Shown: one piece after another, positions 47,100 to 63,882 of the stretch | Layout: the number at the start of each line of letters is the position of its first letter | How positions within the stretch are numbered: the first letter of the stretch is position 1 | DNA from: Diphasiastrum complanatum | Lineage: Eukaryota > Streptophyta > Lycopodiopsida > Lycopodiales > Lycopodiaceae | Assembly: GCA_029204225.1 (NCBI GenBank) | Contig: CM055093.1 | Coordinates: 30,265,777-30,329,776 of the forward strand | DNA: 64,000 nucleotides | Direction: 5' to 3' | Made by a program: the position numbers and the translations under genes | The notes under the pieces: generated by a model | Seen by the model: the letters and a program-made list of their open reading frames with translations, nothing else | Database searches by the model: none | What the model was told of the DNA's origin: nothing

Positions 47100-48768
47100 G
47101 CTGCAAGTGATCAAGCCTGATCAACCAGGATAGGGGTATGATAAAAAACATCAATGGGCTCCCAAGTAGCCTCCTCAATAGGACGACCATCCCACTGGAC
47201 CAAAAACTGAATTGTCGATGGCGACGACTATGCAATAAGCGTACCTGTAAAATAGCAGCTGGCAGGAATGGAAAAAGCTCTGGATCTGTAGGTAATGAGG
47301 AATCTCGAGGAGCATCATCCTCAATAGCAGCACATAATAAACTGACATGAAAGATATCACAAGCCCGAGTAGCAGCAGGTAACTCAAGACGAAATGTAAC
47401 TGGACTGAGGCGCTCAAGAATCTGAAAAGGCCCATAATAGCGCGGCACAAGCTTCTCAGTAGAAGCAAGACCCTATACAAAACGATCGCGAGCAAAGCGT
47501 AACCAAAGAAAAATAGTATCTCCCTCTACACAACATGGCGCCAATGACGATCAACAATGGTCCTGTACCGCTGCTGAATATGCTGTAAATGAGTAGCAGC
47601 TCTAGTAATAATCTCCTGAGCACTTGAAAGATAAGATGAAATAGTAATAGGTGCATCATTTGGAGGAGCAGGTATACCGGATAGAACTGGTGAGTAACCA
47701 TGAGAAAGCAAGAAAGGAGAAACACCTGTGTTGGAACTAACAAAATTGTTATAACTATACTCAGCCAAACATAAATGCTGATCCCAATCACGACCAGCAA
47801 GAGAAACATAATGTCGTAAATAATCCTCCAATACCCGGTTAATAACCTCAGATTGACCATCTGCAAAAGAATGATAAGCAGTGCCCATAAGTATCCTAAC
47901 ATCCAAGATACGCATAAGCTCTCTCCAAAAACCTGATGTAAACTTGGTAATCTGATCAGTAAATATAGATCATGGGAGACCATGTAAGCAGAAAATCTTA
48001 GAAATAAATATACGACCACACTGCTCTACTATAATAGTACGTCTGACTGGTATGAAATGAGCTTGTTTAGAAAACCTATCAACTACCACCAAACAAGAGT
48101 CATGACCACGCTGAGTACGGGGAAGACCTAAAATGAAGTCCATAGATATTTCAGTCCACTAGCGGGAAGGAATAGGCCAACTTTGAAGGAGACCGCCAGG
48201 TTTTTCACGGGAATACTTGTTACGAAGGCAACAATCACAAGTATGAATAAGGTGGGAAAGCTCACGCTTCATGGAAGGCCAATAAAAATGTTCTTTCAAA
48301 CGGAACAAGGACTTCTGAAAACCAAAATGGCCGCCAATAGGAGAGGAATGGGCATCAAGAAGGAGCTGTGGACATATGTCGAGAGTGCTGGGAATACATA
48401 ACGAACCATAGTGAAACAAACGATGATTAACAATGGAATAAACCTGGTGAGGGTGAGAGGAAGGACGAGAGGCAGACGACATAACATCACGAAAGTCTGG
48501 ACATGTGGCTAAGCCTGAGGAAGATCATTATACCAAGAGTTGGGAGACGTAACAAGACTGTAAGTAAGAGCAGGTAAACGAGACAAAGCATCAACAACAG
48601 CGTTACTTTTACCAGGCTTATAATGAATATCAAAATGAAAGGACTGTAAAAACTGAAGCCAACGGTATCGACGATCACTAAGATCCTTTTGTGTATACAA
48701 ATAACGAAGTGACTGGTGATCAGTAAAAACATCAAACGGAACACGATACAGATAATGATGCCACTTTT
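47100..48768 (-). pseudogene. Ty3/gypsy chromovirus pol relic: RNase H, integrase, chromodomain
   Basis: Antisense order: RNase H end with DVFTDHQSLRYLYTQKDLSD and NAVVDALSRLPAL (48768-48510); integrase zinc-binding part with GGHFGFQKSLFRLKEHFYWP and HTCDCCLRNKYSREKPGG (about 48390-48190); catalytic core with SMDFILGLPRTQRGHDSCLV and VVVDRFSKQAHFIP, then FTDQITKF and ADGQSEVINRVLEDYLRHYV, so the D, D and E positions are present. These are followed by [25 protein letters not shown] and a chromodomain-like [16 protein letters not shown] near 47160. Stops and frameshifts are scattered. Gag, protease and RT lie upstream and are missing. The chromodomain marks a chromovirus; it is thought to direct integration to chromatin. 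The 3' LTR follows at 46959. Confidence 0.9.
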
Positions 48769-49083
48769 TTAAGCAAAGCCAAGTTTATTTAATTAATAAT
48801 TGTGCTCCATGGCACTTATGAGCTTGGAGGTTGAGTTCTAATTGCTCATTTAAAGTTTCCCACACTTTTAGCACTTGTATACATAAATGCTTGTCTATTA
48901 TTGTAAGAGAAAGATAGACCTTTGAAACTAGTCAAGATTGTCTCATTACTATTCATCTTGATCAAGAGAGAAGATTGCAAATTGTTGAGTGGATGGCCAA
49001 GATTCATTTAGGCCAAGTGACATTAGGACAATCTCACTACCATAAATAGGAGATGTTTGTACATATTTTACATTAAGTAATAG

Positions 49084-50038
<955 letters not shown>

Positions 50039-50767
50039 AGATTGCATTTTGGATCTTCATGTATTATGCTTGTATTTCCATAAGGGTTTCCATCTTTTCC
50101 ATTGTGTGTGAGTGATGCTTTTATTAACTATTTATAATATTTTTCCTTACGAGTTCAGCAAATTTTGAAGACTTTTGAAGTGGTGTAGCTTTCTTGCCTT
50201 TTGAATCTCAAGAACATGTTTCTACCATTTCAAGGAGTGTTAAATGGGTCAAAGAATGGTGAAAGCTTTTAGGAAGACTGCTGGTTTCCATTAGCAACCT
50301 AGCCTCTCACTTCCCTTATTTTCTCACTTCAGCATTTTCAATAGGTGTTAAAATGATTCATGAGAAGCCTTAAGCCAAGTTCGTAGGTGCTTTTTCCTTA
50401 TGTAATAAGCCTTGGAACCCAAGGAAGTCAAGGGCAAGAAAATGAGAGCATCGTACCCACAGATAGCCAAGGAGAGCAGGGAGCCGTAGATATCTTACTT
50501 TTGCTTGTAGCAATTAAATAGGCTTTTCTAGGATTCATTTGGATCTTCAAATCTTTTGATAGGACAAAGCATACTCTTTTGATGGAGGTAGCGTTGACCA
50601 CTCTCTATTCTCCTATCGTAGTAATAGTTTATCTACCTTTGTATCATCCTTCATCTTTGGATCAATCCTGTGCTATAATACTATACTCATCAACGAATAC
50701 GTTCAACCTTTACCTTGCTAGTGCAACCATCAAATCCATGATAGCTTACGAGGGCGGGGAAAAAGGA

Positions 50768-56824
<6,057 letters not shown>

Positions 56825-57022
56825 ATCATCCTATGCTAGCTTAGGTTCTACAAATGATGAAGGCATTGCCTTTAATTGGGTGATCAAACCAGCACATTAT
56901 GTTGTCCATGCTCTAGATAAAAGCCCCTTCTCTCAACAGGGCTGCATGGCTAGCTTGATATCACCATGGCATGGCAGACCTAGTTACTCCTGGTACAGCA
57001 ACTCGCATGAACTGGTGGCTAG
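56825..57022 (+). pseudogene. Exon-like block, unidentified
   Basis: A strong acceptor (TTTTTTTTCCAG) precedes 56825 and a GTAACA donor follows 57022. The 198-bp frame between is open and reads SYASLGSTNDEGIAFNWVIK, then PAHYVVHALDKSPFSQQGCM and PWHGRPSYSWYSNSHELVAR. It looks like real protein sequence. I do not recognise the family and found no companion exon. It may be a genuine exon, a pseudogene piece or captured DNA. Confidence 0.35.
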
Positions 57023-57764
57023 GTAACATAACTTGTGCCAGCATTAGAGATATTGAGCTAAAAGAGACAGAGAAAAGAATAAGTAAGCTCATGGGGGATC
57101 CTTAATTCTTCTTCAAATAGAAAATATTCTAAGACAAAAATTGGAAGGAACTCATATCATGGCTATTCATTGGCATAAACATCAAATTCTAGAGGCACAT
57201 TAGCCATGGTTGGTGATCTATCCCTTAATCAACCTCAGTACAAGAGCAAGACAGAATCTTTGTTTCTTGTTGACAATGTATCCTAACCCTAGCTCTGTAG
57301 CATACCAAACATCATTCCATACATATTGCAGAACAGTTTGAATGATTCCATTAGAAACAGAACTTTTCAAATTCACCCTAATTGGTATGGCTGCTCAACA
57401 CAAAAGAAACACAAAACAATGATGTAGCAAATTCATAGCAATCTTAGGCCAAACTGGGACATTCTTTGGCATTTCATTGCGTTGTTCAGTTTGCCCTATT
57501 AAAAAAAAATCAAACAACCATAAAGCCTTGCTGAAACATTTATATGTGCTACATTGAGCAAGATGTTCATGCTTGCAGACCTGGGTTCACAGGGTTCAAA
57601 ATGTAGCAGGCTTTAGGGTTTGGCCTTCGTGCTTGCAAGGTTCGACCGAGGTTTTGTTAGAAAATAATGTTTATTTGCACCCCTCATGTTGGTTTGGCCA
57701 TGAGCTATTTTAGGGGCCATTTCTGTTTTTAGTATATCAAAGTCAAGAATCTAAAGTCAAGTTA

Positions 57765-59363
57765 ATTAGTCGTGCATGTAGGAGGGCGCATTAGTTCTAG
57801 GATAGGAAATGATTTTTCACTTAGAAATTTAAAAAGGCTCTTTACCCAAAATAGAGCGCAAGGTGTGAAAGCTGCATTTTCAGCAAACATGCTAGAAGTC
57901 CATTCCATTCCAATTATGTTATTCATCTTAAGATTTGCTAGATCTTGTGCACAGTGACATTTGTGGGCCTATGCAGACCTCTTCCACAGGGAGAGCAGTT
58001 TACTTCCTCATCTTCATTGATGATTTTTCTAGACGAACTGTCACTTACTTTTTGAAGCATAAATCTGAGGCATTCAAAATTCTTCAAACAGTTCAAGGCT
58101 TCTGCAGAAAATCAGACTCAAAGAAAAATCAAGGCCCTACGCACCGATTGAGGGGGGCAATTTCTCTCTATCGAATTCAAGGAATTATGCAAGGCAAATG
58201 GAACTCAACAACAGTTTACAACGAGCTACTCACCTCAATCAAACGGTGTAGCAGAACAGAAGAATCGGGCACTGATTGAGAGTGCCAAGAGCATGCTGGC
58301 CGATGCCTCTCTTCCAAAGAAATTCTGGGCAAAAGCTATTTTGACCGCTACCTATTTGCAAAATTGATCTAGTACTAAATCTCTTACAACAAGACACCTT
58401 ATGAGGTATAGACAAGATTGAAACCTTCAATTAAGCATATTCGAGTTTTTGGATGCATTGCTTACTCTCAGATCCCTACTGATTTAAGAAAGAAGCTAGA
58501 CGACACTAGCAGAAAAGGATTTTTATTGGCTATTCTCCCGACCACAAAACATACAAGCTCTACAATCCGACCAGCTAGACTGGTCGCCAAAGGCTTCTCA
58601 CAGATTCCAGATCTAGACTACTCAAACAAGCATACTTCAATTCGATTGTTACTCTCCTATGCAATTGCAGCTGATCTTGAGGTCCACCAAATAGATGTCC
58701 AAACAACTTTTCTAAATGGGACCATTGAAGAGGAGATATTCATGACACAACCATAGAGATATGAGCTCAAGGGTAAGGAGCATCTAGTCTGCAAAATCCA
58801 TAAGGCTTTGTATGGTCTGAAACAGTCCTTAAGTGCCTAGTTTCAAAAGATAAATAAATTCTTAATCGAGAATGGTTTCACTCCAAACTCGGAAGACTCA
58901 AATGTCTATTTCAAGTTTGTTTCCACCTCCTTCATAATCATCACTTTGTATGTTGATGATACTTTATTATTCAGTAACAATTTGAAATTTTTGAAGGATG
59001 TAAAATGCATGCTAGCACGGGAATACAAGATGACCGATATGGGCCTAGCCCACTATTGTCTCGGAATTCAGATCTGCAGAGATCGACCCAGCAGACAGAT
59101 TCACATTAGTCAACAACGATCCTTAACTAATGTGCTGGAGAAATATGGCACGACCAACTACAAATCGACTTTCTTTCCACTCGATCCAAGTCTAAAACTA
59201 TCAAAGGAACAACGTCCTCAAGCCAAGGCAAAGGAGGAAATGAAGCAATACCCATTTCACTCCATAATCGGCTCACTGATGTATGCAATGCTCTGCACTC
59301 GACCCAACCTTGCATACTCCATCAGCTCACTGAGTCAGTTCCTATATCCAATCCAGGGTCGAC
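57765..59363 (+). pseudogene. Ty1/copia pol relic, part 1: integrase and RT
   Basis: Sense order: pre-integrase region (FSLRNLKRLFTQNRAQGVKA, about 57815-57875), integrase start LDLVHSDICGPMQTSSTG and YFLIFIDDFSRRTVTYFL, then after a frameshift TSYSPQSNGVAEQKNRALIE with ASLPKKFWAKA, and FGCIAYSQIPTDLRKKLDD. An internal deletion joins the integrase end straight to RT at ARLVAKGFSQIPDLDY. RT continues with VHQIDVQTTFLNGTIEEEIF, a TAG stop, ALYGLKQS, the catalytic YVDD (LYVDDTLLF, about 58945) and GSLMYAMLCTRPNLAYSISS. The frame is cut at 59363 by the nested element and resumes at 63888. Dead copy, similar in lineage to the antisense copia at 14-15.6 kb. Confidence 0.9.
59359..59363. other. Left target-site duplication
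   Basis: TCGAC immediately before the 5' LTR; its partner TTGAC lies right after the 3' LTR at 63883-63887, with one mismatch. The host copia reading frame is continuous if one copy is counted. Confidence 0.75.
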
Positions 59364-59747
59364 AGTTATGGACTCGGCTCATTACATTCGCCACGTCCAT
59401 TTACATTTACTTTACTTTATGCATAAGCAGGCCTTGGGCCCTTTTTTAATTTATTATTGACACTTAGACTATATGGTTGGCCTTGGGCCTTATTATTCAT
59501 TATTTGGACATTTGGACATATTACTGGAGAGTGGGGGCCTTCTTGGAGGGCGCACTATTATCCCTCCCAGTTGGGCCCTAACCACTGGAAGCTTCCTTTT
59601 AGGGCTTCCTCTAGGCTATAAGTAGGGAATCTTTGTCATTTGTTATGATATTGATCTCTCTCTTTCCTGCTTTCTAGGGTTAAGTCTTGCTTATGTGATG
59701 CTTTCATAGCTTATAGCTCTAGATCAATTGTGGCTTCATTCGTAACT
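59364..59747 (+). mobile_element. 5' LTR of the nested element
   Basis: Starts AGTTATGGACTCGG and ends CATTCGTAACT. It contains two GGCCTTGGGCC words, a GGGCGCACTATTATCCCTCC region, a TATAAGTAGGG TATA-like site near 59617 and CATAGCTT near the end. From 59428 onward it matches the 3' LTR with few substitutions and three indels. Confidence 0.85.
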
Positions 59748-59759
59748 TGGTATCAGAGC
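59748..59759 (+). promoter_or_regulatory. Primer-binding site, initiator Met tRNA
   Basis: TGGTATCAGAGC, complementary to the 3' end of plant initiator methionine tRNA, directly after the LTR. Confidence 0.92.
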
Positions 59760-59779
59760 ACTTTCCTTTGCACCACTTT

Positions 59780-60180
59780 TTCAGATTTAGTAGAGGCTGT
59801 CCAGCGCCCTACTAACCCATCACTTTCCTCGATTTTTTCATCAGATTTCCATCGTTTTTCCAGATTTGGTAGAGGCTGGCCAGCGCCCTACTACCTTTCC
59901 ATTTCGTGGATTGATTGGAGGCTGTCCAACGCCCTACTTCATAACCATTTTCAGTGGTTTTCTCCATTTTTTTTCAGGTTATGTGCGGATTTTGGTAGCT
60001 GCTGCCCAGTGCCCTACTACCTTGCCATCTTCGACAGATTTCTCCACCAATTTGCTGTCCATTTTGCTGATTGTTTGGAGGCTCTATCCAGTGCCCTATC
60101 ACCATTTTCAGCAGTTTTTCCATCATTTTGCAGGACATTTGTGGATCTTACTAGCTGCTGCCTAGCACCCATTTTCAGCT
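59780..60180 (+). repeat. Leader minisatellite of the nested element
   Basis: GGAGGCTGTCCAGCGCCCTA and variants recur at about 59792, 59872, 59915, 59994 and 60077, with TTTTCAGCAGTTTTTCCA-like text between. Spacing varies from about 45 to 85 bp. The same repeat, inverted, is in the leader at 37490-37690. Open frames across it are by-products. Confidence 0.85.
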
Positions 60181-60772
60181 TGGATCTTTAGCTCTCTCTC
60201 TCCACTTGTTTTGCAGATTATCAATATCGTTTGGAGGAGGACTGGCCCCCTACTGCTGCCCACCTACTGCCCATTTTCCAACCCACCATCACCTACTTCC
60301 AGCACCCTACTTTACTTTCTGCTTGCTGTCCACAACTCAACCTATTTGTACTCTTTCCAAGCCCACCCCTCCTTGCATTTTCTCCACCTTCTTTCTACTG
60401 ATTTTCTAGCTTTGCTTGCTGGCTGTCTAACCCTCTCTTTTTGGCACTCACCTTCCTTCCTTGGCTGTCCATTTTCCAGCCATATACTCCATTACTTGCT
60501 ACTTCTTTCTCTCATTATTTGGTTGCTTTTGCAGGCCCCTCTTATCTCTATTTGGTGGCTGCCCGGTATCTCTCCATTTTACTACCGTTTTCAGCACGCT
60601 TTCAATTGCAGTTGCGAGGTACTACTTACATTATTTTTCATTTCCCTCTTTTTTTCTTTAGCGGGCTTTGTCACGTCTTTTCATTGGCGTACCTGTTGTG
60701 ACGACTTATGTCCTCTCCTTCAGTTCGTCCACTTGATTAGCATCTTGTCTCGCATTTCGTATTTTCCTCATT
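60181..60772 (+). other. Untranslated leader, pyrimidine-rich
   Basis: C/T-rich DNA between the repeated leader and the gag start. Frames here are open by composition and lack gag motifs. Confidence 0.5.
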
Positions 60773-62215
60773 ATGACACATTCACCTACCCCGAGTGAGA
60801 CTCTTCAGGAGAGCCTATCCGGTCAGTTTCGTCGCATAGAAGATACCCTTTCTAGCCTCACTCTTCGCCTAGATACGGTTATAACCGGCTTTGCCACTAT
60901 GCAGTCACAAATTGACTCTTTACAGCCCCATGGTCCTGGTAAAGCTCCTGTTTATCCTCCATTTGGGACTCCCCCTCCTTTTGGATTTCCATCTTCTTCT
61001 GCTAGTCAGCCTGGTGGTGGACAGTTCCTTCCACCTAACCCACCTCCTGGTTTCTTTCCACGTCCCACAGTTCCTGAGCCACACTTTGCTCGAGATTTTC
61101 GTGATAGGGTACAGCTAGCTACCTATTCCGGTTTTTCTGACGGGAACTTATTAGAGAATCGGTTTGCCAAGCTTGACACATATTTTCAGATTTACCCTAA
61201 GACTGATCCTCAGAAGATCCAATTGGCTGCTTTACACTTAGATGGACGCGTTACCACGTGGTGGCGGGTCTATCAAGCTGATCCTGATCGGGAAGGGCTC
61301 CATATCTGGCCTACCTTTCGCCATGACCTCCTGGTTGATCCTCAGTGGATCAACCGCCAGCGTGATACATTCCGTAGTCTCACTCAGACCAGTGATCATT
61401 CTTCCATATGCGAGGTTCCATTTTCTTGTGCAGGACAAATAGAGATAGAGTCACACATTTCTAGCGATTCACATGAGGTTGATTCACACATTGCTAGCGA
61501 TACACATGAGGATGATTCTATATCACACAGTGTGAGCGGGTTGCCTGATTTACTTGAGATAGTTATTGATCTATATGAGCTCGTCATTGTATCCCATAGT
61601 GAGTTAGAGTCACATATACAGGTTCCTACTGATACTGATTCACATATACAGGTTGCAGCTGATATGGTCCTTGATACTGATATAGCATGCTATGATACTA
61701 TTGTTGATGTCGTTGCATGCTTTGATGGTGCTACCGATGTTGTTGCATGCTATGATATTGTTCCATGCTTCGATATTGATATAGTATGCCTTGCTACTAC
61801 TACCCATGTTGTTGCATGCTTTGATATTGTTGTTGAGTACTTTGATGCTACTCATGTTCCTGAGCACTATGCTATGGATATTGTCGCCTATGCTCCTTAT
61901 TCCGATATTATCCATGGGTCTACGGTTGCTCTTTCAGATGCTTTGCCTACTCCTCCAGTACATCTCCATATGGCATATGGTTATATATTTCATGATGGTC
62001 CTATTGTATACTCACTAGCTTATTTTGTTGATAGCCGTCTAGATGAGTATGCGGTTCTTCTCGATAAATATTTAGGCCAGAACTTATCAGTTGATGCTTT
62101 TGTTATTATGCCTATGTATGTTGTTCCATTTGTGGATCATATTATTCTAGATGCAAGGCGAGAGTATTTTGCTTTAGTGGATACAAGCAGTCCACATTCA
62201 TTTATTAGCAGTTAG
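60773..62215 (+). CDS. Gag-protease-like ORF with expanded middle region, 480 aa
   Basis: Starts at an ATG (60773). Residues 1-50 contain a helical LSGQFRRIEDTLSSLTLRLD segment. Residues 60-105 are proline/glycine-rich. Residues about 110-180 match the Ty3/gypsy gag core: YSGFSDGNLLENRFAKLDTY, then DPQKIQLAALHLDGRVTTWW. Where the rest of gag and a zinc knuckle are expected, residues 215-440 are instead acidic, histidine-rich and repetitive (SHISSDSHEVDSHIASDTHE; VVACFDGATDVVACYDIV). The C-terminus, ALVDTSSPHSFISS, is a degenerate aspartic-protease active site (usually A-L-[IV]-D-[ST]-G-A-T-H-S-F-I). The stop at 62213 is TAG and the protease frame continues beyond it. Gag would form the capsid; the protease appears inactive because the DTG glycine is serine. 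Confidence 0.75.
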   Translation: MTHSPTPSETLQESLSGQFRRIEDTLSSLTLRLDTVITGFATMQSQIDSLQPHGPGKAPVYPPFGTPPPFGFPSSSASQPGGGQFLPPNPPPGFFPRPTVPEPHFARDFRDRVQLATYSGFSDGNLLENRFAKLDTYFQIYPKTDPQKIQLAALHLDGRVTTWWRVYQADPDREGLHIWPTFRHDLLVDPQWINRQRDTFRSLTQTSDHSSICEVPFSCAGQIEIESHISSDSHEVDSHIASDTHEDDSISHSVSGLPDLLEIVIDLYELVIVSHSELESHIQVPTDTDSHIQVAADMVLDTDIACYDTIVDVVACFDGATDVVACYDIVPCFDIDIVCLATTTHVVACFDIVVEYFDATHVPEHYAMDIVAYAPYSDIIHGSTVALSDALPTPPVHLHMAYGYIFHDGPIVYSLAYFVDSRLDEYAVLLDKYLGQNLSVDAFVIMPMYVVPFVDHIILDARREYFALVDTSSPHSFISS

Positions 62216-62640
62216 ATTTCCACCAGGATTCGTGCTACACCTGTTCCTGCTTCCTAGCCTCTCAATGTTGAGGTTGCTCGTTCCCATTCTTTTCTCAGAT
62301 CTCAGATGTTTCAGGGCTTAGATTATCCTGGTCAGGCAGATGTCTACATCATGCCTCTGGAGCGCTATGACATTATTTTTGGTGCAGACTGGTTCTCTTC
62401 ACATGATACTGTTGCTGTGGATCTCTCTTAGCAAACACTTTCCTTTACTCATGTTGGTCAACATCATTCACTTGTTGGTATTGATTCCCAAGGTGACTAT
62501 CAGTTGGTTACCGAGAAGCAGTTTATGCATAGCCTACCAAAGGCTCAAGATGCAGCTCTTCTTTCCATTCAGAGTACATCAGTTGTTGCTTCACTTTCAC
62601 CATCCGTGGGTCCTCTTCCTCGAGGCCGTATACCTTGGTG
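62216..62640 (+). pseudogene. Decayed continuation of the protease domain
   Basis: Same frame as the gag ORF: NVEVARSHSFLRSQMFQGLD, then DVYIMPLERYDIIFGADWFS and SHDTVAVDLS, the typical C-terminal half of a gypsy protease (consensus near DVILGMDWL). TAG codons at 62213, about 62255 and about 62429 interrupt it; each could derive from CAG by a single C-to-T change. No RT sequence follows. Confidence 0.7.
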
Positions 62641-63463
62641 ATATTTCTACTATTGCTTCTGTGCATAGCTCAGGTAGCCCTCCTGGTTCGGTGGTTGGTG
62701 CAGTATCTTCTCCATTGGTCTCTATATCTCCATCTGTTGAGTCCGTTATGGCCGATGTTCCTGCTGATTTCTCTGGGGTTCTTCACGGGTCCACAATTGA
62801 TGGTTCCTTCACTGTTGGTGATTAGGTTGTATCTTCTTTCACCTTAGTCCTTACCGTTACACATTTTACATCCGAGGATATTTGCCGAATGGTCACTATT
62901 ACTTATCTAGGGTATTTATATGTTGGGATCTTTCTAGATGAGTATACGGGGATCCTTCAGTCTCCTTGTGTATCTACGTATAGGTTTGCTGCAGTCAATG
63001 CCGATGGTATACACGTTTGGGCTTTTTATGCATTAGAGGTTTTTCATGCGACTGATTCCTTTTTACCTCTTGATATTTGGCATTCCTAGTTATTACGTAT
63101 CGCTTGGATTTCATTTGGACCTATTGCTCATACTACTGCTTCATTCTCAGCTATGGATATATGGCATTCCTGGTTATTACGTATAGCTTGGATGTCATTT
63201 GGACCTGTTGATTGGTGCTGGTTCTTCCATATTACTGCTCGCCTATGGTGCGGATATCTCTATGATTATGCATGTGGCTCTCTATCTGTTCCTTGGATTG
63301 TTGCTCATTGTCAGGCTTGGCATATCCTGATGGCTTGGGTTATTGCCTCCGTTCCAGCTACTGTTTGTTCGGGTGATCTTTAGGTTCCCAGTCATTTCGG
63401 GTTGCTCCATATCGCTTGGTCTCTGATGCGGAGTTTGTTCTGGTGTTCCAAGACCATCTGAGA
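62641..63463 (+). other. Non-standard 3' region of the nested element
   Basis: Sense frames contain serine/valine-rich VSISPSVESVMADVPADFSG, then LDEYTGILQSPCVSTYRFAA and repeated DIWHSWLLRIAWMSFGPVDW-type text rich in tryptophan. No RT, RNase H or integrase motif is present. An 84-bp direct duplication (63072-63155 and 63156-63239) lies within. Origin unknown; it may be decayed or acquired sequence. Confidence 0.5.
63072..63239 (+). repeat. 84-bp tandem duplication
   Basis: Copies begin GATATTTGGCATTCCTAGTT and GATATATGGCATTCCTGGTT and share TTATTACGTAT and TCATTTGGACCT. The period is 84 bp (28 codons); similarity falls toward the second half of each copy. Confidence 0.8.
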
Positions 63464-63882
63464 GAGTTCCTTCTCCTCTCTTGGATAGTTTTTGGGGATG
63501 TTGCCGCCATATACTTCGGTGTTGCTGCAGGCCTTGGGCCCTTCTTTCATTCATTATTGACACTTAGACTATATGGTTGGCCTTGGGCCTTATTATTCAT
63601 TATTTGGACATTTGGACATATTATTGGAGAGTGGGGGCCTTCTTGGACGGCGCACTATTATCCCTCCCAGTTGGGCCCTAACCACTGGAAGCTTCCTTTT
63701 AGGCCCTAACCACTGGAAGCTTCCTTTTAGGGCTTCCTCTAGGCTATAAGTAGGGAATCTGTGTCATTTGTTACTCAACTGATGATATTGATCTCTCTCT
63801 TTAGTCTCCTTAATCTCTCTCTTTCCTGCTTTCTAGGGTTAAGTCTTGCTTATGTGATGCTTTCATAGCTTCATTCGTAACT
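63464..63882 (+). mobile_element. 3' LTR of the nested element
   Basis: Clearly homologous to the 5' LTR from CAGGCCTTGGGCCC (63528) to CATTCGTAACT (63882). Upstream of 63528 similarity is poor; the start is set tentatively at AGTTCC (63464) after GAGAG, or at AGTTTT (63487). Relative to the 5' LTR it has a 31-bp internal duplication (TAACCACTGGAAGCTTCC repeated) and other small indels. Confidence 0.75.

Larger units (their letters stand above)
59364..63882 (+). mobile_element. Nested non-autonomous gypsy-related LTR element, 4,519 bp
   Basis: Components: 5' LTR 59364-59747, primer site 59748-59759, repeated leader about 59780-60180, gag-protease ORF 60773-62215 with decayed continuation to about 62640, a non-standard 3' region with an 84-bp duplication, and a 3' LTR ending at 63882. 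RT, RNase H and integrase are absent. Insertion into the copia RT/RNase H junction is shown by the 5-bp duplication and by the copia frame resuming right after it. The LTR ends (AGTTA...TAACT) and leader repeat are shared with the gypsy relics at 38 and 46.6 kb, so it probably relied on enzymes of such a chromovirus. Confidence 0.85.

Noticed and set aside
59730-60798. Frames of up to 195 codons downstream of the primer site
   Set aside because: They lie in the repeated, pyrimidine-rich leader before the real gag start at 60773 and contain no gag motif.
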